DNA of 64,000 nucleotides from assembly GCF_900156095.1 (NCBI RefSeq), contig NZ_FTMJ01000004.1, positions 124,001 to 188,000 of the forward strand, given 5' to 3'. Shown in pieces: positions 17,918-27,452 of the stretch (its first letter is position 1; each line of letters starts with the position of its first letter). A model generated the notes under the pieces. It did no database searches. It saw only the letters and a program-made list of their open reading frames with translations, and was not told the DNA's origin. The translations under genes and the position numbers were made by a program. This stretch comes from Aeromonas sp. RU39B. GTDB taxonomy: Bacteria > Pseudomonadota > Gammaproteobacteria > Enterobacterales > Aeromonadaceae.

Positions 17918-18757
17918 ATGACAACGAGTCGTCCCGTTGAGACAAGCCGTATGGAACAGACCCTCTCTCAGGCACTGGCGATGGCCGAGCAAGATCGCGC
18001 GCTGGCCCCGCCCAATCCACTCTATCTGCGCTATAGCCAAATCCAGGGCGGTAATGCGCTGGCCGAGCACAGCCACCCCTGGGGGCAACTTAGCCATATC
18101 AGCCTTGGCATCATGGAAGTGGAAGTGACGGGGCGGCGCCTGATCGCACCTCCTGAGTTTCTGGTCTGGGTGCCGGCCAATGAGCCTCACTCGGCCTACA
18201 ACGACAGGACCCTGCACTACACCTCCATCTACGTCAGTGAAGCGCTCTCTGCCAATCTGCCAACCACATCGTGTTTACTGCAATTGACCCCGCTGCTTAA
18301 GGCGCTGCTCGATGATTTTGTCGCGCGGCGGGTCAGCCACATGAGCACGCCAAGTGATGTGCTGCAGGCCGAGCTGCTGATTGACCGGCTGGCGGTGGCT
18401 GACAGTCAGCATAACTACCTGCCCTGGTCGAGTGACCGGCTGCTCGGCACCCTGCTGGCCTCGTTGCAAGCGGCACCCGATGACAACCGTACCCTTGAGC
18501 AGTGGGCCGAGCAGTTGCACACCACCTCACGCACACTTGCCCGGCGCTGCCATCGCGATCTGGGCATGAGTTTTGGTCAGTGGCGCACCCGGCTGCGGAT
18601 GGTGCAGGCGCTCTCCTGGCTGCGCGGTCCCATGCCGATCCAGGAGATGGGGTGGCGACTGGGTTATGGCTCAACCTCGGCGTTTATCGCCATGTTCCAG
18701 CGCGAGCAGGGCTGTTCGCCCCAACGTTATCGCCAGCAGCTTGGTATCCACGATTAA
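17918..18757 (+). CDS. AraC-family transcriptional regulator
   Basis: DNA-binding regulator, 279 residues from the ATG at 17918; a later ATG at 17951 would give 268. N-terminal cupin-like sensing region with AEHSHPWGQLSHI and APPEFLVWVPANEPHSAYN, and a C-terminal double helix-turn-helix (TLEQWAEQLHTTSRTLARR ... MGWRLGYGSTSAFIAMF). Divergent from the DMT exporter, so likely its regulator. A long in-frame extension upstream lies antisense to the exporter and is not used. Confidence 0.85.
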   Translation: MTTSRPVETSRMEQTLSQALAMAEQDRALAPPNPLYLRYSQIQGGNALAEHSHPWGQLSHISLGIMEVEVTGRRLIAPPEFLVWVPANEPHSAYNDRTLHYTSIYVSEALSANLPTTSCLLQLTPLLKALLDDFVARRVSHMSTPSDVLQAELLIDRLAVADSQHNYLPWSSDRLLGTLLASLQAAPDDNRTLEQWAEQLHTTSRTLARRCHRDLGMSFGQWRTRLRMVQALSWLRGPMPIQEMGWRLGYGSTSAFIAMFQREQGCSPQRYRQQLGIHD

Positions 18758-18771
18758 TCCGCTAATAAACA

Positions 18772-18789
18772 GGGCGCCCACAGGCGCCC
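18772..18789 (-). terminator. Hairpin between the AraC gene and the aldehyde dehydrogenase
   Basis: GGGCGCC (18772-18778) and GGCGCCC (18783-18789) form a stem with loop CACA. On the minus strand it is followed by TGTTTATTAG, a modest U tract, 19 bases after the aldehyde dehydrogenase stop. Confidence 0.55.
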
Positions 18790-18808
18790 GAATGACAGCA
18801 GATCAGGA

Positions 18809-20326
18809 TTAGAAGAAACCGAGCGGATTGACGTCGTGGCTGACCAGCAGGTTTTTGGTGTTCTGGTAGTGATCGAGCATCATTTTGTGGGTCTCGCGAC
18901 CGATCCCTGATTTTTTGTAACCGCCGAATGCGGCGTGCGCCGGATAGGCGTGGTAGCAGTTGACCCAGACCCGACCTGCCTGAATGCCGCGCCCCATGCG
19001 CCAGGCCAGATTGCTGTCACGGGTCCAGACACCGGCCCCCAGGCCATATTGGGTGTCGTTGGCAATCGCCAGAGCCTGCGCCTCATCCTTGAAGGTGGTC
19101 ACCCCCAGCGCCGGGCCGAAGATCTCCTCTTGGAACACCCGCATCTTGTTGTCACCAAAGAAGATGGTGGGTTGGATATAGAACCCCTTCTCCAGACCGC
19201 TGACGCTGGCGGCATTGCCACCGAGCAGCATGCGCACCCCTTCTTTACGGCCGATCTCCATGTAGCCGAGGATCTTCTCGAACTGCTCCCGCGAGGCTTG
19301 GGCACCAACCTGGGTGGTGGTATCGAGCGGGTTGCCCTGCACTATGGTGCGGGCGCGGGCCAGCACTCGATCCATAAAGTCGTCGTAAATACTCTCTTGC
19401 ACCAGCGCCCGTGACGGGCAGGTGCACACTTCGCCCTGATTGAAGAAGGTCATCAGCATCCCTTCAACTGCCTTGTCGATGTAGGAGCTTTCATGCTGCA
19501 TCACGTCGGCAAAGTAGATGTTGGGCGACTTGCCGCCTAGCTCCACGGTGGAGGGGATAAGGCGCTCGGCCGCGCAGCGCAGGATGTGGCCACCCACCTC
19601 GGTGGAGCCGGTAAAGGCGAGCTTCTGAATGCGGTGACTGGTGGCCAGCGCTTGACCGGCCTCGGCACCAAAGCCGTTGACGACGTTGACCACGCCGGGT
19701 GGCAGCAGGTCCTTGATAAGGTCCATCATCAGCATGATGGTGACTGGTGTCTGCTCAGCCGGTTTGAGCACCACGCAGCAACCGGCAGCCAGGGCCGGAG
19801 CCAGCTTCCAGGCGGCCATCAGCAGCGGGAAGTTCCACGGGATGATCTGACCGACTACGCCGATGGGCTCTTTGAAGTGATAGCTGACAGTGTTCTGATC
19901 CAACTCGGCGGCCGCGCCCTCCTGGGCCCGGATACAACCGGCGAAGTAGCGGAAGTGATCGACCACCAGCGGCAGGTCGGCCGCCAGGGTTTCCCGCACA
20001 GCTTTGCCATTTTCCCAGGTTTCGGCCACGGCCAGGGATTCCAGATTCTGCTCAATGCGATCGGCAATGCGCAGTAACACATTGCTGCGGACTGCTACGC
20101 TGGTGCGGCTCCAACCCACAAAGGCCTTGTGCGCAGCATCCAGCGCCAATTCGATATCGGTGCCGTCCGAGCGGGCGACTTCACAAAAAACCTGACCGTT
20201 GACCGGTGAGATGTTCTCGAAATAGCGTCCGGCTTTGGGGGCGACCCACTCACCACCAATGAAGTTGTCGTAACGGGATTTGAAACTGACGATGGCACCG
20301 GCTTGGCCGGGAGCGACGTAAATCAT
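18809..20326 (-). CDS. aldB: NAD(P)-dependent aldehyde dehydrogenase (AldB/ExaC/AcoD type)
   Basis: Oxidises acetaldehyde or other short aldehydes to the acid. The 505-residue protein starts at the ATG at 20326, with AAGGA upstream. Active-site features: [17 protein letters not shown], the Lys in [17 protein letters not shown], the general base Glu in VELGGKSPN, and the catalytic Cys in [13 protein letters not shown]. The paired Cys and the C-terminus (HDVNPLGFF) match the AldB/ExaC group. A consensus sigma-54 promoter and a divergent AcoR-like activator indicate induction by an alcohol, aldehyde or acetoin-like compound. Confidence 0.92.
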   Translation of the reverse strand: MIYVAPGQAGAIVSFKSRYDNFIGGEWVAPKAGRYFENISPVNGQVFCEVARSDGTDIELALDAAHKAFVGWSRTSVAVRSNVLLRIADRIEQNLESLAVAETWENGKAVRETLAADLPLVVDHFRYFAGCIRAQEGAAAELDQNTVSYHFKEPIGVVGQIIPWNFPLLMAAWKLAPALAAGCCVVLKPAEQTPVTIMLMMDLIKDLLPPGVVNVVNGFGAEAGQALATSHRIQKLAFTGSTEVGGHILRCAAERLIPSTVELGGKSPNIYFADVMQHESSYIDKAVEGMLMTFFNQGEVCTCPSRALVQESIYDDFMDRVLARARTIVQGNPLDTTTQVGAQASREQFEKILGYMEIGRKEGVRMLLGGNAASVSGLEKGFYIQPTIFFGDNKMRVFQEEIFGPALGVTTFKDEAQALAIANDTQYGLGAGVWTRDSNLAWRMGRGIQAGRVWVNCYHAYPAHAAFGGYKKSGIGRETHKMMLDHYQNTKNLLVSHDVNPLGFF

Positions 20327-20384
20327 GATGTGTGTCCTTGTGCTGATGTTATCCGTTGACCCGTATGAGGGTGACTCGGTTATC

Positions 20385-20399
20385 GCAAGGGGCGTGCCA
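20385..20399 (-). promoter_or_regulatory. Sigma-54 (-24/-12) promoter of the aldehyde dehydrogenase gene
   Basis: On the minus strand TGGCACGCCCCTTGC matches TGGCACG-N4-TTGC at every fixed position. Transcription would start near 20373, leaving a leader of about 47 bases before the ATG at 20326. Confidence 0.9.
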
Positions 20400-20509
20400 G
20401 CGGGTCTGACCAGAGCGCAATAAGTTAATAAAACGTTACAAAATAAGGGTTCTTGCGTCATCATTACTGAACTGTGCACCGGCCAGAACGGGGTGCGCTG
20501 TATCAGGAT

Positions 20510-20523
20510 GCGACACCTGTCGC
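20510..20523. promoter_or_regulatory. Inverted repeat, candidate upstream activator site
   Basis: GCGACA-CC-TGTCGC is a perfect palindrome 111 bases upstream of the sigma-54 promoter and 33 bases ahead of the activator's own start codon, the usual place for an AcoR-type enhancer site that would also allow autoregulation. Confidence 0.5.
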
Positions 20524-20556
20524 GCGCCACTGTTCTGTTTTGCTACAGGGGATGCC

Positions 20557-22176
20557 ATGAACGAGATCGCGTTACCCGAGTCAATTCGTCGCTCCTGGCA
20601 GCGCTGCAGCGGCATGGGATTAGAGCCACGAGCCAGTGCCGAACTCGATCTGCTGGCGCGGGGTGAGATGGCGGCGCGGCTGGACGCACAACACGCCGTC
20701 ATCGACTGTTTCCTGCGCTTCGTGCAGCCCCTGTTTGAACAGTTGCAGGCAGGTCGCCCTTGTCGCTTGCTGCTCTGTGACCGGGAAGGCGCCATCCTTG
20801 AATCCATTGGCAGTCCCCTGTTTGAGCGGCGGGCTGAAGAGGTGTTTTTGCGCCCCGGCGCTCGCTGGGGTGAGGCCAGCAAGGGCACCAATGCCATCGG
20901 TACGGCGCTGTGTGAGCAGCGTGAGTTGCAGGTGCTTGGCAGCGAACACTTCTTTGAACGCCACCGCTTTCTCGGTTGTAGCGCCGTTCCCCTGCAAGGG
21001 CCGGATGGCAAGCTATTGGGCGTGCTTGATCTCTCCTCTGAGGCAACCCGCCACGGTGGCGATATGCTCGGTACGGTCCGCTTGTTGGCACTGACGCTGG
21101 AAAATGCCCTGCTGGCCGGTTTGCGCGGACAACTGGTCGATCTCGAGCCACAAAATCTCTGGTCGGGTCGTCTGTTGCTTGGCGCCGATGGTGAGCTACT
21201 GGGGGCAAATCGGGCCGGTTATCGCTGGCTGCGGCAGCACCCCGAGCCGGACGAAGCGCTGCAGCGCCTGCGTGAGCGGCAAGGCAGCCGTGTCGCAACA
21301 GCGCGCCCAACGGTGGCCACACCGCAGCAGGTTGCGGCCCGCATGTTAGCGCGCGCCATTCCGTTGCTGATTGAGGGTGAAACCGGTTGTGGCAAGGAGC
21401 ATCTGGTGCGTCAGCTACATCAGGGGTCAAGCCGTGCTGGCAAGCCGTTGGTGTGCGTCAATTGTGGCGCTCTGCCTGCCGACTTGGTGGAAGCCGAGCT
21501 GTTTGGTTATGTCGGGGGCGCATTTAGCGGGGCGCGTCCCCAAGGCAGCCAGGGGTATCTGCGCTCGGCCCATGGCGGCATCCTGATGCTCGACGAAATT
21601 GGTGAATTGCCATTGGCCGCTCAAACCCGTCTGCTGCGGGTTTTGCAGGAGCGGGCGGTAACCCCGGTGGGCAGTACTCGCGCCGAGCCGGTCGATTTTT
21701 GGTTGGTGTCGGCCAGTCATTGCGATCTGCAGCAGATGGTGACGGCTGGCGATTTTCGCGAAGATCTCTATTACCGCCTGTGCGGTTGGCATCACCATAT
21801 GCCAGCCCTGCGCGACTGGCCGCTGGCAGAGCGGCGCGCGCTGCAGACCTCTTTGCTTGAGCAACTCGACGCCCGGTTAACGTTGAGCGCATCGGCTGAA
21901 CAAGCCCTGCTGGCGCACCCTTTGCCGGGGAATGTGCGCCAGCTTAAACAGATCCTTGAAGTCGCCTGCGTGCTGGCCGAAGGGGAAGGGGTGATTGCGC
22001 TGCATCACCTTAATTTGCCCGCCGCCGTGGCGCATTTGTCACAAACGCTGGCCGATGGTCGTCTGGCCCAGGTGCGCACTGTGCTGGCCGAGTGTCAGGG
22101 CAATATGAGCGAGGCGGCGCGCCGCCTTGCTGTCAGTCGCTCCACCCTCTATCGCTTGCTGGCCAGGGAGTCATGA
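20557..22176 (+). CDS. acoR: Sigma-54-dependent activator, AcoR-like
   Basis: Enhancer-binding activator, 539 residues, with AGGGGA ahead of the ATG. N-terminal GAF-type sensing region (about 60-190, with GTNAIGTAL typical of AcoR), AAA+ domain with Walker A EGETGCGKE (about 270-280), Walker B GGILMLDEIGEL and a downstream Arg finger region (REDLYYRL), and a C-terminal Fis-type helix-turn-helix (NMSEAARRLAVSRSTLYRLL). The sigma-54 contact loop reads GAFSGA (residues 321-326) instead of GAFTGA. Divergent from the aldehyde dehydrogenase gene, its likely target. Confidence 0.88.
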   Translation: MNEIALPESIRRSWQRCSGMGLEPRASAELDLLARGEMAARLDAQHAVIDCFLRFVQPLFEQLQAGRPCRLLLCDREGAILESIGSPLFERRAEEVFLRPGARWGEASKGTNAIGTALCEQRELQVLGSEHFFERHRFLGCSAVPLQGPDGKLLGVLDLSSEATRHGGDMLGTVRLLALTLENALLAGLRGQLVDLEPQNLWSGRLLLGADGELLGANRAGYRWLRQHPEPDEALQRLRERQGSRVATARPTVATPQQVAARMLARAIPLLIEGETGCGKEHLVRQLHQGSSRAGKPLVCVNCGALPADLVEAELFGYVGGAFSGARPQGSQGYLRSAHGGILMLDEIGELPLAAQTRLLRVLQERAVTPVGSTRAEPVDFWLVSASHCDLQQMVTAGDFREDLYYRLCGWHHHMPALRDWPLAERRALQTSLLEQLDARLTLSASAEQALLAHPLPGNVRQLKQILEVACVLAEGEGVIALHHLNLPAAVAHLSQTLADGRLAQVRTVLAECQGNMSEAARRLAVSRSTLYRLLARES

Positions 22177-22238
22177 GGCGAGCCAAGCGGGCGTGACTTT
22201 GCTATCTTGACGCCCAGCATTCATTAGCAAGAGTCGTC

Positions 22239-22760
22239 ATGAGCATTATTTTGGGCATTGATCCGGGCTCGCGGATCACCGGATACGGAGTGCTTCGCGT
22301 TACTGGTCCGCGTATCGAATATCTGGGTTCGGGCTGCATTCGCACCGATTGCGGTGAGTTACCCGAGCGCCTCAAGCAGGTATATGACGGCGTCAGCGAG
22401 ATCATCACCCAGTTTGCCCCCACCGAGTTTGCCATTGAGCGGGTGTTTATGGCCCGTAACGCTGACTCGGCCCTCAAGCTTGGCCAAGCCCGTGGCAGCG
22501 CCATTGTGGCTGCGGTCAATGCCGGTCTGCCGGTCAGTGAATATTCGGCCACCCAGATTAAGCAAGCCGTGGTGGGAACGGGCGGTGCAGAAAAGGCTCA
22601 GGTGCAGCACATGGTGATGCATCTGCTTAAACTGCCGGGAACGCCGCAGGCCGATGCGGCCGATGCCCTCGGTGTGGCCCTGTGCCATTTGCACACCCGA
22701 CAGAGTTTGATCCGCATGGCCGGGCGGACCACTGGTGCCGTCGGTGGCCGCTATCGATGA
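22239..22760 (+). CDS. ruvC: Holliday junction resolvase RuvC
   Basis: Endonuclease that cuts Holliday junctions in recombination repair. The 173-residue protein starts [17 protein letters not shown] with catalytic Asp8 (counting Met), followed by the conserved Glu in [14 protein letters not shown] and the C-terminal acidic pair in [12 protein letters not shown]. The full catalytic set and usual length are present. A terminator follows and aqpZ comes next, so ruvA and ruvB are not linked downstream here. Confidence 0.96.
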   Translation: MSIILGIDPGSRITGYGVLRVTGPRIEYLGSGCIRTDCGELPERLKQVYDGVSEIITQFAPTEFAIERVFMARNADSALKLGQARGSAIVAAVNAGLPVSEYSATQIKQAVVGTGGAEKAQVQHMVMHLLKLPGTPQADAADALGVALCHLHTRQSLIRMAGRTTGAVGGRYR

Positions 22761-22790
22761 TATTTTTGTCAAAAATTGTCGTGTTTGAAG

Positions 22791-22814
22791 AAAGGCACCC
22801 TGCGGTGCCTTTTT
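22791..22814 (+). terminator. Rho-independent terminator of ruvC
   Basis: AAAGGCACC (22791-22799) pairs with GGTGCCTTT (22804-22812) around a four-base loop, followed by a T run. Confidence 0.88.
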
Positions 22815-22850
22815 CTATATTCCTTACTTTTTATATTACTAATCATTGAG

Positions 22851-22868
22851 TTGTGATGTTTGTCACAA
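22851..22868. promoter_or_regulatory. CRP site upstream of aqpZ
   Basis: TTGTGATGTTTGTCACAA: both six-base arms are perfectly palindromic and match TGTGA-N6-TCACA in full. It is centred about 110 bases before the aqpZ start codon. Confidence 0.75.
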
Positions 22869-22968
22869 TTTGTGTTCCCGATCACCCTACTGGTCAAACG
22901 GCTCCCGATTTCCATAATTCGCCGCTACCGGTGCCGCAGTTCGGCCCACCAAGTGAGAGGAAAACACA

Positions 22969-23655
22969 ATGAAATCATATGCTGCAGAGTTGATGGGGAC
23001 CTTCTGGCTGGTGCTGGGTGGCTGTGGTAGCGCAGTGCTGGCGGCTGCGTTTCCCAATGTGGGCATCGGTCTGCTCGGGGTCTCGCTGGCCTTTGGCCTG
23101 ACTGTGCTGACCATGGCCTATGCCATCGGCCATATCTCTGGTTGCCACCTGAACCCGGCTGTCACCATCGGTCTGTGTGCCGGTGGTCGCTTCCCGGCCG
23201 CCAAAGTGCTGCCTTATATCATCGCTCAGGTGATCGGTGCTGTGCTGGCCGCCGGCGTTTTGTATGTGATCGCCAGCGGTCAGGCCGGTTTTGACGTGAC
23301 CACCGGTTTTGCCTCTAACGGCTATGGTGAACACTCACCGGGCGGCTACAGCATGCTGGCTGCGCTGGTGTGTGAAGTGGTGATGACCGCCTTCTTCCTG
23401 TTTGTCATCATGGGGGCCACCGACAGCCGAGCGCCGGCCGGTTTTGCTCCGATCGCCATCGGCCTTTGCCTGACCCTGATCCATCTTATCTCTATCCCGG
23501 TGACCAACACCTCGGTCAACCCGGCACGCAGCACCGGCGTCGCGTTGTTTGTGGGTGATTGGGCCGTGAGCCAACTGTGGCTGTTCTGGGTTGCACCGAT
23601 TGTCGGTGCCATCGTCGGTGCTCTGGCCTATCGCATGGTGGCCGAGCAGAAGTAA
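22969..23655 (+). CDS. aqpZ: Aquaporin Z
   Basis: Inner-membrane water channel, 228 residues with six membrane segments. Both pore motifs are intact: HLNPAVTIG (about residues 61-69) and SVNPARSTG (about 184-192). Water-type rather than glycerol-type selectivity is suggested by the narrow-filter context ([20 protein letters not shown]) and the AqpZ length. AGAGGA precedes the ATG. A perfect CRP palindrome lies upstream and a strong bidirectional terminator follows. Confidence 0.95.
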   Translation: MKSYAAELMGTFWLVLGGCGSAVLAAAFPNVGIGLLGVSLAFGLTVLTMAYAIGHISGCHLNPAVTIGLCAGGRFPAAKVLPYIIAQVIGAVLAAGVLYVIASGQAGFDVTTGFASNGYGEHSPGGYSMLAALVCEVVMTAFFLFVIMGATDSRAPAGFAPIAIGLCLTLIHLISIPVTNTSVNPARSTGVALFVGDWAVSQLWLFWVAPIVGAIVGALAYRMVAEQK

Positions 23656-23673
23656 TTCGGCCTGATGGATAGC

Positions 23674-23705
23674 AAAAAAACGCACTGCTCGCAGTGCGTT
23701 TTTTT
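23674..23705. terminator. Bidirectional terminator between aqpZ and the transglycosylase
   Basis: A run of seven A, then CGCACTGC and GCAGTGCG, then a run of T. The stem is symmetric with U tracts on both strands, serving the converging aqpZ and lytic transglycosylase genes. Confidence 0.9.
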
Positions 23706-24381
23706 ATTGGCGCGGATTGCCTGCGAGGGCGTCGCGGTAACGCTGATGCAGCAGGGCTACGCGCTCTACGTAGGCGCGGGTTTCGGTGTAAGGCGGAATG
23801 CCGTGATATTTCTCGACGGCGCCAGGGCCGGCATTGTAAGCCGCCAATGCCAAGGGGATATCGCCCTGATATTGGCGCAGCAAACCCGAGAGATAGCGCA
23901 CACCTGCGAAGATGTTTTGCTCCGGGGTAAAGGCGTTTCCTACCCCAAGCTCGCGGGCGGTTTCTGGCATCAGTTGGGTCAATCCCATGGCCCCTTTGCG
24001 CGAAACCACCAGTGGATTAAACGCCGACTCGGCGTGGATAAGAGCCCGGATCAGCGCCGGTTCAACCTGATAAGTGCGGGCAGCAGCACTGATGGGGGAG
24101 GCGTAATCGGAGACAAACAGATCGGTGCGGCGCCAGTCCACCGCCGAGTCAGGGTTGCAGGCAAAGCAGTGTTCAAACCAGAGGATCTCAAAGCCTGCTG
24201 TGCCCGGCGCCTGATCGGCGTAGTGGGTCACTCCATCCGGGCCGCGGTAGCGGTAGACCTTGATGGCCGCCTCTGACGGTGCGCTCTGGCTATCGGTGAC
24301 AATCACTCTGGCCGGCGCGGGGGCAGACTCGGCGCAAGCCAACGGGATCAGCAGCGTAAACCAGATAATGGGGGAGTGCAT
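23704..24381 (-). CDS. Lytic transglycosylase (SLT family 1) with DUF4124-like N-terminus
   Basis: Periplasmic murein-cleaving enzyme, 225 residues. A signal peptide (residues 1-17, cut near ACAES) is followed by a DUF4124-like segment (KVYRYRGPDGVTHYADQAP) and an SLT domain with catalytic Glu in IHAESAFNP, then the GAMGLTQLMPETA and ALAAYNAGPGAV motifs. The ATG at 24381 has GAGGAG ahead. It ends inside the shared bidirectional terminator. Not one of the large named Mlt proteins; closest in organisation to small accessory transglycosylases. Confidence 0.86.
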   Translation of the reverse strand: MHSPIIWFTLLIPLACAESAPAPARVIVTDSQSAPSEAAIKVYRYRGPDGVTHYADQAPGTAGFEILWFEHCFACNPDSAVDWRRTDLFVSDYASPISAAARTYQVEPALIRALIHAESAFNPLVVSRKGAMGLTQLMPETARELGVGNAFTPEQNIFAGVRYLSGLLRQYQGDIPLALAAYNAGPGAVEKYHGIPPYTETRAYVERVALLHQRYRDALAGNPRQ

Positions 24382-24432
24382 GGCTGGACTCCTCGGTCAA
24401 TCAGCTCCCCCAAGGATGGGTGACAAATAGAC

Positions 24433-25848
24433 TCAAATCCAGCCCAATGACGCCACCTCGTAAATCCAGACCATGGCTAGCAGGGTCCCCACCACTCCCA
24501 TGATGACTCCGATCAGCGCCATCTGCCGGCTCTCGACCAGTCCGGTGGCGTGAGCCAGTGCATTGGGCGGCGTGCTTATAGGCAGTGACATGCCCAAGGA
24601 TACCGACAGCGTGACCGCCAGGATCAGGGTATGGGCTCCGCCCCACTCGACCAGCTCCGGCATCCCGGCGGCCAGCGCCGCAACCAGTGGTAGCAGCAGG
24701 TTGGCGGTGGCCGTGTTGGACATAAAGTTGGCCATCAGCAGTGCCAGCAGGCAGGCTCCAACCAGCACGGCCAGGGTGGAGTATTCATGGAACGGAATGT
24801 GGGTGATCAACCGCTCGGCCAGACCGGTCTCTTCCAGCGCAAGACCCAGCGCAATCCCCCCGGAGACCAGCCACAGTACATCCAGTGAAATGCGGTGCAG
24901 ATCCTCGCGGGTGATAATGCCGGTGGTGACAAACACCGCTACCGGGATCAGCGCCACCACGTAGGAGTTCATGCCATGCAGATCGCCGAGCAGCCACAAC
25001 ACGATGGTCACGATAAAGGTGAGATAGACCACCCAGGGTTTGAGCCCTTGCAAAAAACGTCCCTCGATATTGAGCTCGATACGGTTCAGGCGGCTGGGGA
25101 AGAAACGGCCGAGCAGGAACCAAGCGAGCAGCAGCAGGCAGAGCATGAAAGGAACGGCAAAGCCCATCCACTGGCCAAACGAGATAGCGTGCTCGCCAGT
25201 GAGATATTTGAGCGCCACCGCATTGGGCGGCGTACCAATCGGGGTGCCGATACCGCCCAGGTTAGCCGCCACCGGAATTGCCAGCACAAAGCCGGTTTTG
25301 GCCGGGTCCTTGTCGGGAAATACTGCCAGCACCGGTGCCAGAATCGACAGCATCATGGCGGTGGTCGCGGTGTTGCTCATAAACATGGAGAAGACGGCGG
25401 TGATCAGCATCAACCCCAGCATCACAATGCGTGGATTGGCGCCAAATGGACGCAGCAGTACCCGCGCCAGGTTGATATCGAGCTGATATTTGGTCGCCGC
25501 AATCGCCAGAAAAAAGCCACCGAGAAACAGCATGATCACCGGTGAGGCGAAGGTGGCCATGATGTCGGAGTAGGCGAGCAGAGGGCCAAATCCGTCGGTC
25601 TCTTTCCCGCTGGTAAACAGCCACAACCCCTTGTTGGAGATCATCAGCAGCTCCAGCACGATAATCAGCAGCGAGGTGGCATAGATGGGAATGGGCTCGA
25701 GGATCCAGCACAGCGCCGCCAGCACAAACAGCGCAATGACGCGCTGCTCGACGACCGTGATCCCTTCAAGTGGGATCCAGGCGGTGGGCATCAGCAGCAG
25801 AAACAGGAAGAGCACGAATGGCAGAGCCATTTTGACCAGGCGTAGCAT
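24433..25848 (-). CDS. DASS/SLC13-family sodium:dicarboxylate symporter
   Basis: Inner-membrane carboxylate importer, 471 residues with about eleven membrane segments. Both SNT substrate/sodium motifs are present (FMSNTATTAMM and FMSNTATANLL), each followed by a conserved Pro-rich turn (GIGTPIGTPPNAVALKYL and LPISTPPNALAHATG), as in VcINDY. Likely substrates are C4-dicarboxylates or citrate. It stands alone between the transglycosylase and the aminotransferase; the CitA/CitB system 8 kb away is a possible but unproven regulator. Confidence 0.88.
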   Translation of the reverse strand: MLRLVKMALPFVLFLFLLLMPTAWIPLEGITVVEQRVIALFVLAALCWILEPIPIYATSLLIIVLELLMISNKGLWLFTSGKETDGFGPLLAYSDIMATFASPVIMLFLGGFFLAIAATKYQLDINLARVLLRPFGANPRIVMLGLMLITAVFSMFMSNTATTAMMLSILAPVLAVFPDKDPAKTGFVLAIPVAANLGGIGTPIGTPPNAVALKYLTGEHAISFGQWMGFAVPFMLCLLLLAWFLLGRFFPSRLNRIELNIEGRFLQGLKPWVVYLTFIVTIVLWLLGDLHGMNSYVVALIPVAVFVTTGIITREDLHRISLDVLWLVSGGIALGLALEETGLAERLITHIPFHEYSTLAVLVGACLLALLMANFMSNTATANLLLPLVAALAAGMPELVEWGGAHTLILAVTLSVSLGMSLPISTPPNALAHATGLVESRQMALIGVIMGVVGTLLAMVWIYEVASLGWI

Positions 25849-26066
25849 GAAAACTCCACTAAAGAGGTAGTTTTGGCCGCATCATTTCATAAATCCAGCG
25901 GGATGCCCTGCCACGTCACGCCAAAATGAGAGCCGCTTAACGTCTTGCCCCCCCATTCTGTGATCGCTACACGGTAGTTTGCTTAATTGTGCGCGCAGAC
26001 AGGTTGACGGCAGGAGTGGCTAAAAATCACACTGGAAGCAGACCATCACGACTCAAGGAGCGAGTT

Positions 26067-27452
26067 ATGTCAGTGATCACTCCCGGCGCCGTGGCCTGCC
26101 TGATGGCCCGTGAAGAGGCGCGTTTTCTCAATGACAATCCCAAATCGGTAGCCTTGGCCAAGCAGGCAACCGACAGCCTGTTTGGCGGGGTTCCCATGCA
26201 CTGGATGAGCGACTGGTCGACCCCGGTGCCGCTGTTTGTCAGCCATGCCCAGGGCGCCTGTTTTTATGACGTGGACGGTCATGAATACGTGGATTTCTGC
26301 CTTGGTGATACCGGCAGCATGTTTGGCCACTCACCGGTTCCGGTGGCTGAAGCCATTGCCCGGCAAGCCTATCTGGGATTGACCACCATGTTGCCGGGCG
26401 AAGATGCGGTCGCCTGCGGTGAACTGCTCGCCGAGCGCTTTGGCCTGCCGCTGTGGCAGGTGGCGGCCACGGCTACTGATGCCAACCGATATGTGTTGCG
26501 CTGGGTGCGAGCCATCACCGGCCGCCCGGTGGTGGTGGTGTTCGATGGCTGCTATCACGGCACGGTCGATGACGCCATGGTGCGCTGCAAAGCGGGACAC
26601 ACCGTGGCGCGCCCCGGTCTGATTGGCCAGGTGCAGCCGCTGGATGTTGCCAGCCGGGCGGTGCCGTTTAACGATCTGGCGGCGCTCGAAGCCGCACTGG
26701 CGGGTGGCGATGTGGCGGCGGTGCTCTGTGAACCGGCCATGACCAACATCGGCATGGTGCTGCCCGATACCGGTTTTCACCGCGAGCTGCGCGATCTCAC
26801 CCGCCGCTATGGCACGCTGCTGATCATTGACGAGACCCATACCATCTCGACCCATCCGGGTGGTTGCACCCGTGCCTGGTCGCTTGAACCCGATTTTCTT
26901 ACCCTGGGCAAGGCCATCGCTGGCGGGGTGCCCTGCTCTGTGTATGGCTGCACGGCGGCCATGGCGGAAGCAATGCACCGGGTGCGCAGCCAGATAAGTC
27001 AGCAGGGGGAGGGGCATGGCCATAGCGGAATGGGTACCACCTTGTCGGCCAACGCGCTGGTGATGCATGCCATGCGTGCCAACCTGACCCGGGTGATGAC
27101 GCAAGGGGCCTATGCCCACATGTTGCATGAGGCGCGCCGGTTGGCCGAAGGATTTCGTCAGCTGATTGCCCGCCACCGGCTGCCGTGGTCGGTGACTGAA
27201 CTCGGGGCGCGCTGCGAGTTTCAGTTCTGTCAGGAGCCACCGCGCAGCGGTGCGGCGGCCGAAGCGGCGTTTAACGATCCGCTGCAGCAGTTGCTGCATC
27301 TTTACCTTATCAATCGCGGCGTGCTGATCACCCCGTTTCACAACATGACTCTGTGCTGCCCGGAAACTCGCAGTGAACAGGTCGATAAACTGCTCACTAC
27401 GCTGGATCTGGCGCTGGGCGAGTTGCTGGCGCTGAGCCGCGAGGAGGCCTGA
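26067..27452 (+). CDS. Class-III PLP aminotransferase (glutamate-1-semialdehyde aminomutase-like)
   Basis: Pyridoxal-phosphate enzyme, 461 residues from the ATG at 26067, which has AAGGAG ahead. Cofactor features: CYHGTVDDAM, the Asp of LLIIDETHT and the Schiff-base Lys282 in FLTLGKAIAGGVP. Overall form is of the aspartate aminotransferase superfamily, class III, near GSA aminomutase, but the operon partner is a glutamine-synthetase-like ligase rather than a heme gene. A role in transaminating an omega-amino acid, polyamine or gamma-glutamyl amine is an inference. It overlaps the next gene by one base. Confidence 0.82.
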   Translation: MSVITPGAVACLMAREEARFLNDNPKSVALAKQATDSLFGGVPMHWMSDWSTPVPLFVSHAQGACFYDVDGHEYVDFCLGDTGSMFGHSPVPVAEAIARQAYLGLTTMLPGEDAVACGELLAERFGLPLWQVAATATDANRYVLRWVRAITGRPVVVVFDGCYHGTVDDAMVRCKAGHTVARPGLIGQVQPLDVASRAVPFNDLAALEAALAGGDVAAVLCEPAMTNIGMVLPDTGFHRELRDLTRRYGTLLIIDETHTISTHPGGCTRAWSLEPDFLTLGKAIAGGVPCSVYGCTAAMAEAMHRVRSQISQQGEGHGHSGMGTTLSANALVMHAMRANLTRVMTQGAYAHMLHEARRLAEGFRQLIARHRLPWSVTELGARCEFQFCQEPPRSGAAAEAAFNDPLQQLLHLYLINRGVLITPFHNMTLCCPETRSEQVDKLLTTLDLALGELLALSREEA

